Part shown: positions 1 to 5,505 of the stretch, in pieces | Layout of the letters: every line of letters starts with the position of its first letter | Position numbering within the stretch: the first letter of the stretch is position 1 | Source of the DNA: Lachnospiraceae bacterium UBA3820 | Lineage (GTDB): Bacteria; Bacillota; Clostridia; Lachnospirales; Lachnospiraceae | NCBI GenBank assembly: GCA_002369325.1 | Contig: DFDU01000058.1 | Coordinates: 1 to 5,758 of the forward strand | DNA length: 5,758 nucleotides | Direction: 5' to 3' | Notes under the pieces: model-generated | Seen by the model: only the letters and a program-made list of their open reading frames with translations | What the model was told of the DNA's origin: nothing | Database searches by the model: none | Made by a program: the position numbers and the translations under genes

Positions 1-1282
1 CCATAACAGCACCGATTTCCATACGTTTGGCAACATAATTCGGATGATAAACTTCATTAACAAGGCCTGTTGCAAGACCGATCTGATTACCGTATGAGCT
101 GTATCCCTGTGCAGCAACCTTAACTATCTTTCTTTGAGGAAGTTTACCCTTCATGGTATCCTTAAGTGAAACAGTAGGGTCAGCCGCTCCGGTTACACGC
201 ATAGCCTGATAAACATATGAACGTCCCGAAAGCGGATCTCTTATAGCACCTCCGAGACAGGTAGCAGCACCACCAAAAGGCTCGATTTCCGTAGGATGGT
301 TATGAGTTTCATTTTTGAAGCTTACAAGCCACTCTTCCGTTTCTCCGTCTATAGTTACGGGAACAACTATCGAACATGCATTTATCTCATCCGATACCTC
401 CATATCCTCAAGTTTTCCTGCTGCTCTTAACTCCTTCATAGCCATAAGAGCTATGTCCATAAGGCATACAAACTTATCATCTCTTCCTTTGTACATAACC
501 TTAGCAGCATCTACATATCTGTTATATGTATTTTCAAGAACATTTTTATAATAGCCATCATCAAAAGCCACATCGGTAAGCTCTGTTGAAAATGTTGTAT
601 GACGGCAATGGTCTGACCAATATGTATCGAGTACTCTTATCTCAGTCATTGAAGGATCTCTGTTTTCTTCATTTTTAAAATAATTCTGTATATGAAGGAA
701 ATCCTTGAAAGTCATGGCAAGTCCAAGTGATAAATAAAGCTCATTAAGCTTGTCCTCGGCCATATCCTTGAAACCGTCAAATATTATTACATCAGCAGGC
801 TCTTCAAAAACCGTAACAAGTGTTTCTGGTTTTGTTTCATCGGTTATTCTTGAATCAACAGGGTTTACAACATATTCCTTGATTGCTTCAAGCTGCTCAT
901 CACTGATATCTCCCGAAATAATATACGTTGTTGCAGACTTAATAAGAGGATTTTCCTCTTCATTAAGAAGCTTCACACATTGCTCTGCGGAATCTGCTCT
1001 CTGATCAAACTGACCCGGAAGATATTCCATTGAGAAGCATTTATCATTACTTCCCATTTCAAAGCTTTCTTCATAAACCATATCTATAGGCGGCTCCGAA
1101 AATACGGTAACCTTAGCCTTTTCATAGGTTTCCTCCGATACTCCTTCCATATCATAACGTACAAGAACTCTTACATCATCGGTCTTAATTCCGAGATAAT
1201 CCTTAAACTGCTGCTTAAGTTCCTTAGCCCTTACCGCATAATCTTTTTTCTTTTCGACATAGATTCTTCTAACCTTGCTCAT
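1..1282 (-). CDS. purL: Phosphoribosylformylglycinamidine synthase (FGAM synthase), N-terminal part, cut by left edge
   Basis: This is the fourth step of de novo purine synthesis: FGAR plus glutamine and ATP gives FGAM, glutamate, ADP and phosphate in the cytoplasm. The 427 visible codons contain the family signatures SDHCRHTTF (residues 223-231) and ETHNHPTEIEPFGGAAT (325-341), followed by GGAIRDPLSGR (344-354), which belong to the first ATP/FGAR-binding AIRS-like half. About 210 residues precede the SDHCRH motif. That fits the large single-chain PurL, with its own N-terminal domain and a C-terminal glutaminase, rather than the small PurL that needs PurS and PurQ. The missing C-terminal half would settle this. 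The ATG is preceded by AGAAAGG about 10 bases upstream. The reading frame has no stop through base 2 and continues off the window. It lies 78 bases behind the cheY-like gene, with a terminator hairpin between them, so it is probably a separate transcription unit. The family call is secure. Confidence 0.96.
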   Translation of the reverse strand, partial: MSKVRRIYVEKKKDYAVRAKELKQQFKDYLGIKTDDVRVLVRYDMEGVSEETYEKAKVTVFSEPPIDMVYEESFEMGSNDKCFSMEYLPGQFDQRADSAEQCVKLLNEEENPLIKSATTYIISGDISDEQLEAIKEYVVNPVDSRITDETKPETLVTVFEEPADVIIFDGFKDMAEDKLNELYLSLGLAMTFKDFLHIQNYFKNEENRDPSMTEIRVLDTYWSDHCRHTTFSTELTDVAFDDGYYKNVLENTYNRYVDAAKVMYKGRDDKFVCLMDIALMAMKELRAAGKLEDMEVSDEINACSIVVPVTIDGETEEWLVSFKNETHNHPTEIEPFGGAATCLGGAIRDPLSGRSYVYQAMRVTGAADPTVSLKDTMKGKLPQRKIVKVAAQGYSSYGNQIGLATGLVNEVYHPNYVAKRMEIGAVM

Positions 1283-1314
1283 TTTTCTTTTTCCTTTCTG
1301 CCATATATCGCACT

Positions 1315-1343
1315 AAAAGGCACTCCTTAAAAGAGTGCCTTTT
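1315..1343 (-). terminator. Rho-independent terminator of the cheX-cheY operon
   Basis: An 11-bp perfect inverted repeat, AAAAGGCACTC (1315-1325) and GAGTGCCTTTT (1333-1343), surrounds a 7-base loop. Read on the minus strand, the stem ends in TTTT, and it begins 17 bases after the stop codon of the cheY-like gene. The A-rich side gives T-runs in both directions, so it could work both ways, but no plus-strand gene ends here. It sits only about 32 bases before the purL ATG, which leaves little room for a separate purL promoter. It could therefore also act as an attenuator if purL depends on read-through. Confidence 0.88.
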
Positions 1344-1360
1344 ATTTGATTATTTAAATA

Positions 1361-1723
1361 TTATGATTCCAAAACACTTCTTACTATTTTCTTTATCGCA
1401 TCAATTTCAAAAGGTTTGGATATAAATTCCGCTGCACCGTTTTGAACAGCCTCAATCATATTATGCTGCTGTCCCGCTGCCGAAACCATTATGATTTTTG
1501 CATCCGGAAACTCTTCCTTTATCTTCTTTAATGCCTCAACGCCGGTAAGAATCGGCATTGTAATGTCCATTGTTACTATATCAGGTCTGAATTCTTTGTA
1601 CAAATCAAAGCCTTCCTGACCGTTTTTTGCTTCTCCTACTATTGTATAACCATCTTCTTCAAGAATTCCCCTTAAAATTCGCCTTGAAGTTCTTGAATCA
1701 TCAACTATTAATACACTTGCCAT
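1361..1723 (-). CDS. CheY-like single-domain response regulator
   Basis: A 120-residue stand-alone receiver domain with no output domain. All receiver active-site residues are present: the acidic pair D8-D9 (LIVDDS), the phospho-acceptor D53 (in VTMDITMP), the switch residue S81 (MVSAAGQQ) and K103 (SKPF). The segments VTMDITMP and the serine-alanine stretch followed by GQQ resemble chemotaxis CheY proteins of Firmicutes. Such proteins act by phosphorylation-dependent binding to a partner, classically the flagellar switch protein FliM. The ATG at 1721-1723 follows a GAGGAG ribosome site (1732-1737) with 8 bases between. The gene starts 22 bases after the CheX-like phosphatase gene, so the two are almost certainly co-transcribed from the promoter at 2672-2700. 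A terminator follows at 1315-1343. No histidine kinase is visible, so the phosphate source must be elsewhere. Whether this is the main CheY or a paralogue with another target cannot be told here, so no symbol is given. Confidence 0.95.
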   Translation of the reverse strand: MASVLIVDDSRTSRRILRGILEEDGYTIVGEAKNGQEGFDLYKEFRPDIVTMDITMPILTGVEALKKIKEEFPDAKIIMVSAAGQQHNMIEAVQNGAAEFISKPFEIDAIKKIVRSVLES

Positions 1724-1745
1724 CTTGCCGTCTCCTCATTAATCT

Positions 1746-2636
1746 TTATTTAATAGTCCACTTTGTTTCCATACATACAATTATATCTACTCTCTGTTCG
1801 CGTATGAAACAAGGAAGTAAGAACATAATTCCGTCTGTATCGATTGTTGTTACATCAGTATACATGGTCGGTGGAAGCATATCAAGGACAACCTCTTCCT
1901 GACTGAGCTTTGATGCGTAAATACCGTTACTTACATTGATAAATTCACAAACCGCATCAAGACAATCCTCATCAATACTATCAAAGACTTCCTTAGCATA
2001 TGACTCACCAATTATCTTGTTACCGTTGCCGCCTATACCGATAAAAAGCTCATAGTCTCCGGTAAAGGACTGGCTTGCTATATATTTATTGGTATATGTA
2101 TATATCTTCTCAATTCTTTCAAATCTGATCTTGTTATCAATAAATCTGACTATATTTCTTGCCATGAGAGCAAGATAATCTTTGATAACCGCAGGCACCT
2201 GCATCTCTCTTATAAACACCTGAATAACACTGTCAATATCGGCACTTTTAAGTGCGTCTATATCTAATGATGTAAATCTCTCGGATTTCTTGTAATGATT
2301 GATATGTTTTTGTATTTCTTCAAGAGAAAGAATATTTCTTTCCAAAAGTTCCTGAACAAGTAACAAATAAGAATCTCCCTGTTTTCGAAGCAATTCACCA
2401 ACCTGTGAATCTGTAAGATATCCTTTTCTTGTAGCTATATCACCGAATCTTGCGTCCTCCTGAGCCTGAATACGGTTAATCTCGTCTGCCTGCTCCTCGG
2501 TAATAAGGCCGTCCGCCACTGCGATAAGACCAAGTTTAACACGGTTCTTGCGGTTAGCTTCTATAATATCAAGATATTGCTCTTCAGTAATTACCCCTGT
2601 ATCCTGTAAATATTTTCCGAAATAAACGTCAAACAT
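1746..2636 (-). CDS. MshEN-like repeat protein fused to a CheX-type CheY-P phosphatase domain
   Basis: A 296-residue protein in two parts. Residues 5-115 hold four copies of a helical repeat at exactly 29-residue spacing (starts 5, 34, 63 and 92), for example LGLIAVADGLITEEQ and FGDIATRKGYLTDSQ. They fit the pattern basic-[LF]-G, G at position 10, Q at position 24, then a 5-residue spacer. This is the layout of the T2SSE_N/MshEN domain, which binds c-di-GMP in some secretion ATPases. Copies 2 and 3 fit best (K34...Q57 and R63...Q86); copies 1 and 4 are weaker. Residues from about 134 to 296 resemble the CheC/CheX/FliY phosphatase family. They carry one intact catalytic motif, D227-x3-E231-x2-N234-x3-G238, as in single-motif CheX, then LPPTMY and a strand-rich tail. 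The neighbouring receiver gene is the obvious substrate. The start was set at ATG 2634-2636, 6 bases after AGGAGG. An in-frame GTG at 2655-2657 would place that ribosome site inside the coding region. There is no signal peptide or membrane segment, so it should be cytoplasmic. The phosphatase call is good; ligand binding is inferred. Confidence 0.82.
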   Translation of the reverse strand: MFDVYFGKYLQDTGVITEEQYLDIIEANRKNRVKLGLIAVADGLITEEQADEINRIQAQEDARFGDIATRKGYLTDSQVGELLRKQGDSYLLLVQELLERNILSLEEIQKHINHYKKSERFTSLDIDALKSADIDSVIQVFIREMQVPAVIKDYLALMARNIVRFIDNKIRFERIEKIYTYTNKYIASQSFTGDYELFIGIGGNGNKIIGESYAKEVFDSIDEDCLDAVCEFINVSNGIYASKLSQEEVVLDMLPPTMYTDVTTIDTDGIMFLLPCFIREQRVDIIVCMETKWTIK

Positions 2637-2671
2637 TACTCTCCTCCTTTTTAGCACAATTTACTAAACTA

Positions 2672-2700
2672 ATTATACACAAAAAAACAAAATAAATCAA
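2672..2700 (-). promoter_or_regulatory. Sigma-A-type promoter for the cheX-cheY operon
   Basis: On the minus strand TTGATT (2695-2700) is the -35 box, followed by 17 bases and a perfect TATAAT (2672-2677). Transcription should start near 2665, giving a short leader of about 30 bases with the AGGAGG site at 2643-2648. There is no room for a leader riboswitch. It faces away from an identical-consensus promoter at 2745-2773, and only 44 bases separate the two -35 boxes. Confidence 0.82.
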
Positions 2701-2744
2701 CTTATACTTTATTAAAATTATCCAAAATATTATTATTTTCAGAG

Positions 2745-2773
2745 TTGATTATTACTTTAATTTTATATATAAT
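2745..2773 (+). promoter_or_regulatory. Sigma-A-type promoter for the Cache-GGDEF-EAL gene
   Basis: TTGATT (2745-2750), a 17-base spacer, and a perfect TATAAT (2768-2773). Transcription should start near 2780, leaving about 40 bases of leader before the ATG at 2820. That is too short for a c-di-GMP riboswitch. The -35 and -10 hexamers and the spacing match the divergent cheX-cheY promoter exactly, so the two arms may have similar basal strength. Confidence 0.82.
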
Positions 2774-2819
2774 AGATTTATATGACTAAAATTTATTTAA
2801 CGCATTGGAGATTAGTGTT

Positions 2820-5231
2820 ATGTCAATTAAAAAATCCCTCAGATTGTCATTGATTTTACTCTCGGCACTCCCGATAATACTCATGACAGTTCTTATTTAT
2901 ATAATATCATATACCAAATATATGGATCTGGCAAAGGATTCCGCAGCGACACTCGCAAAAGTATATGCAAACGGTTTTTCCGCACAGCTTGATGTTCAGA
3001 TTGCCGAAGCGGAAGGTCTGGCAAACTCAACCCAGATTCAAAACATTGCATTGGAAAGCTATAACGGGCTTGTACCGGGCACTACTCCTTCACACCTTAA
3101 CCTTGTGGATGAGCTTCTTCAGAAAAAGACTATCTATTCTACTGACTTCTATATGTATGATATCAACGGATACCTTGTGGCAAGTACGGACGAAAATGCC
3201 AAAGGTGATTGGGAAGAATATATGACCACACCTGTTTCGGATATATCCGAAACAATTATAATGAATTCTTCAAATATCAACAAAAATACCGACAGCATCG
3301 AAATAATAGCACCGATAAAAGTCAAAGGAACCGTCGTTGGTATAATACGTTCAAATATCCCTATTGAATATTTCGGTGCGTTTATGCCGGCTGAAGGTAC
3401 CGCATTCATTCTTACATCAGACGGTGATTATTTATTTAACAACAGCGAAGCCGATTCGGAGCTTTTGGAAGAAGCAAAGGAAGTCCTTGAATCCGGCTCA
3501 GCCAACGGTTTCCTGAGCACAAACATATCTTCAGTAAGAAACATTTACGGATTTTATCGTATTCCGACTCAAAACTGGCTTTATGTGATCAAACAGGACG
3601 GTAGCGAATATCAGGCTATAATTTCAACCTTACCTATCACTCTTGTTATAACACTTTCGATAATACTTATAATTGCAATTATTATCAGCAGCTTTCTTGT
3701 TAAAAAATATACAGATCCTATCATTTCGCTTAAAAACGATATGCGTAAAGCCGCAGACGGCGATTTGGACCTTCGTTCCGACATCCGTGAAGAAAACGAA
3801 TTCGGAGAGCTTGCCAATATGTTCAACAATATGATGGAAATCATATCAGGAAACTATAAAGAGCTTGATGAATCAAAGAAAATTCTTGAAGCAAACGAAA
3901 TCGAATTAAAGAAAAATTATGCATATATCGAGCAGTTGGCTTACCATGACGGACTTACAGGTCTTTATAACAGAGTTGCATTTATGAAATATTCATATGA
4001 AGTTTTCACTCAGGAAGGTGCACAGTTAAAGCGTCATGCCATCTTCTTTATCGACCTTGATAATTTCAAAAATGTAAATGACACTCTCGGACATGATTAC
4101 GGTGATATGCTTTTAAAGCAGTTTTCCAATACACTCAAGGATCTTGCAAACGAAAATGATATAGTTGCACGTACTGGTGGTGACGAGTTCCTCGTATTTA
4201 AATCAGCCTACTCAAATGTCGATGAATTAAAGAAATTTGCTCAATCAGTTGTTGATATTGTAAATAAACCGTTTGAATTGGATGACGAAACCGCCCATGT
4301 TTCCGCAAGTATCGGTGTTGCTCTCTTCCCTGAACACGGACTTTCAATAAACGAGCTCATCAAAAATGCCGATCTTGCCATGTATAATGCTAAAAGTTCA
4401 GGTAAGAATGCTTATAAATTCTTTGACAGCTTTATGGATTATGACTTCACACGAAAGAACGAATTAAATGAGATACTTTCAAGCGTAATCGAGAAAAAAG
4501 AAGTATACCTTTTATACCAGCCTCAGGTTAATATTCTCACAGGAGAAATAACCGGTTATGAAGCTCTTATGCGTCTTAATTCCGAGCTCCTGGGTTTTGT
4601 ATCACCTGAAGAATTCATACCTATCGCCGAAGACAACGGTATGATAAACGAGCTTGGTGAATGGGCATTATACGAAGCTTGTATGTTTAATAATACAATT
4701 ATTAAAAACGGCTATGGACCTTTTAAGGTTTCGGTAAATGTTTCAACCAGTCAGCTTCAAAAAGGAAATTTTATTGAGATAGTTAAATCCATACCGGCAA
4801 AAACAGGTATGAGCCTTAAACATCTTGAGATTGAGATTACCGAAAGTGTACTTATGGAATCCTTTGAAATGAACTTAAAGCTTATTAACCAAATCAAGGA
4901 TCTCGGTGTGGCTATTGCACTTGATGATTTCGGAACAGGTTACTCTTCATTTAACTACCTTACGCAGCTTCCGATTGATACACTTAAGATTGATAAATCC
5001 TTTATCGATGATATATGTCATAATGAAAACGATAAATATATTGCAAATACAATTATCTCACTTGCGCATCAGATGAATATCGCTGTTGTTGCCGAAGGTG
5101 TTGAAAGTATGGATCAGCTTGAAATTCTCCAGGATCAGCTTTGCGATACTTTACAAGGATATCTTTTCTCAAAACCTGTTACCGCAAGCGAGCTTGCAAA
5201 GATAATCACGCAGCATAAAACACTGAAATAG
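2820..5231 (+). CDS. Membrane-bound Cache-HAMP-GGDEF-EAL cyclic di-GMP synthase/phosphodiesterase
   Basis: An 803-residue transmembrane receptor. In order: membrane helix about 8-30; an extracellular double-Cache-like sensor about 33-268 (DFYMYDINGYLV at 109-120, FILTSDGDYLFN at 196-207); membrane helix about 272-294; HAMP about 295-347 (P300, EFGEL 327-331); a short signalling helix; GGDEF about 375-540; EAL about 553-798. The GGDEF active site is intact (GGDEF 453-457, metal site D412, N420 and D429). Its inhibitory I-site is NxxD (444-447) instead of RxxD, so product inhibition is probably lost. The EAL domain keeps E581-A-L-x-R585, N640, E672, D702-D703, K723, E759 and Q779, so it looks catalytically competent. 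Both activities are possible; which one dominates cannot be read from sequence. The ATG at 2820 was chosen because GGAG lies 9 bases upstream. An in-frame TTG at 2805 overlaps that ribosome site. The gene is divergent from the cheX-cheY operon. The ligand of the Cache domain is unknown. Confidence 0.95.
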   Translation: MSIKKSLRLSLILLSALPIILMTVLIYIISYTKYMDLAKDSAATLAKVYANGFSAQLDVQIAEAEGLANSTQIQNIALESYNGLVPGTTPSHLNLVDELLQKKTIYSTDFYMYDINGYLVASTDENAKGDWEEYMTTPVSDISETIIMNSSNINKNTDSIEIIAPIKVKGTVVGIIRSNIPIEYFGAFMPAEGTAFILTSDGDYLFNNSEADSELLEEAKEVLESGSANGFLSTNISSVRNIYGFYRIPTQNWLYVIKQDGSEYQAIISTLPITLVITLSIILIIAIIISSFLVKKYTDPIISLKNDMRKAADGDLDLRSDIREENEFGELANMFNNMMEIISGNYKELDESKKILEANEIELKKNYAYIEQLAYHDGLTGLYNRVAFMKYSYEVFTQEGAQLKRHAIFFIDLDNFKNVNDTLGHDYGDMLLKQFSNTLKDLANENDIVARTGGDEFLVFKSAYSNVDELKKFAQSVVDIVNKPFELDDETAHVSASIGVALFPEHGLSINELIKNADLAMYNAKSSGKNAYKFFDSFMDYDFTRKNELNEILSSVIEKKEVYLLYQPQVNILTGEITGYEALMRLNSELLGFVSPEEFIPIAEDNGMINELGEWALYEACMFNNTIIKNGYGPFKVSVNVSTSQLQKGNFIEIVKSIPAKTGMSLKHLEIEITESVLMESFEMNLKLINQIKDLGVAIALDDFGTGYSSFNYLTQLPIDTLKIDKSFIDDICHNENDKYIANTIISLAHQMNIAVVAEGVESMDQLEILQDQLCDTLQGYLFSKPVTASELAKIITQHKTLK

Positions 5232-5257
5232 TTTACAGAAAGATAGTTTACAGAAAG
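5228..5257 (+). repeat. Perfect 15-bp tandem duplication over the stop codon
   Basis: The 15-base unit ATAGTTTACAGAAAG occurs twice head to tail (5228-5242 and 5243-5257). The first copy includes the TAG stop of the GGDEF-EAL gene (5229-5231). Because 15 is a multiple of three, the second copy supplies an in-frame backup TAG at 5244-5246. The second copy also runs into the left arm of the long hairpin that follows. It looks like a recent slippage or small duplication event. Confidence 0.85.
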
Positions 5258-5346
5258 AAAGCAGGCAGGAATACAATAAGTACACGCACATCAAGTTGTC
5301 ACTAATCGATGTGCTTAGCACTTTTGTATCCCTGCCTGCTTTCTTT
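5254..5346. terminator. Long inverted repeat, probable bidirectional terminator between convergent genes
   Basis: The arms 5254-5276 and 5324-5346 are complementary over 22 of 23 positions, with AAAGAAAGCAGGCAGG at the base and a matching CCTGCCTGCTTTCTTT. Inside lie further short stems, AAGT/ACTT (5278-5281 and 5320-5323) and GCACATC/GATGTGC (5286-5292 and 5308-5314), capped by a 15-base loop. It begins 22 bases after the GGDEF-EAL stop and lies between that gene and the convergent permease gene. The flanks are only moderately T-rich and lack a clean U-run, so termination is likely but not certain. The single mismatch is A-C on the plus strand but becomes a G-U pair in a minus-strand transcript. 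The right arm overlaps a diverged copy of the 55-bp repeat. Confidence 0.6.
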
Positions 5347-5505
5347 CATGGCTTCAATAATCGTTGTTTCGAGCACTTTTATACAGCTACCCTTGTTCTT
5401 TCATGGCTTCAATAATCGTTGTTTCGAGCACTTTTATACAGCTACCCTTGTTCTTTCATGGCTTCGTTAATCGCTGTTTCGAGCACTTTTATACAGCCAC
5501 CCTTA
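5341..5505. repeat. Tandem 55-bp repeat, three clear copies plus degenerate flanking copies
   Basis: Copies lie at 5341-5395, 5396-5450 and 5451-5505. The first two are identical over all 55 bases; the third differs from them at five positions. A degenerate copy at 5286-5340 matches at about 31 of 55 positions in exact 55-base register, including the shared AGCACTTTT (5317-5325). On the other side, 5506 to about 5525, which is the last coding stretch of the permease gene, matches the start of the unit (TTCTTT, GGCT and more). The array therefore seems to have grown from the 3' end of the permease gene. The period is not a multiple of three and every copy has stops, so it is not a protein repeat. 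There are no variable spacers, so it is not a CRISPR array. Function is unknown. Confidence 0.9.

Noticed and set aside
315..1004. Plus-strand open frames at 315-551 and 750-1004
   Set aside because: They are antisense to purL, are serine-rich and low in complexity, and show no family features; purL in this stretch has clear signatures.
1627..1902. Plus-strand open frame across the cheY/cheX junction
   Set aside because: Antisense to two well-supported genes and crossing their boundary; no ribosome site or recognisable protein.
2637..2657. Upstream GTG start for the MshEN-CheX hybrid at 2655-2657
   Set aside because: The added seven codons contain the AGGAGG ribosome site itself; the ATG at 2634-2636 sits at ideal spacing from it.
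2805..2819. Upstream TTG start for the Cache-GGDEF-EAL gene
   Set aside because: The TTG overlaps the GGAG ribosome site, and ATG 2820 has proper spacing and begins a normal positively charged membrane anchor (MSIKK).
2774..2819. Possible c-di-GMP riboswitch ahead of the GGDEF-EAL gene
   Set aside because: The predicted leader is only about 40 bases and AT-rich; a GEMM-type aptamer needs roughly twice that and has conserved GC stems not seen here. The opposite leader is shorter still.
2965..3844. Other-frame open stretches at 2965-3225, 3149-3409 and 3611-3844
   Set aside because: All lie inside the Cache/HAMP coding region of the GGDEF-EAL gene and look like frame shadows.
5341..5505. CRISPR array
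   Set aside because: Copies are directly abutting 55-bp units with no variable spacers, and there are no cas genes in the window.
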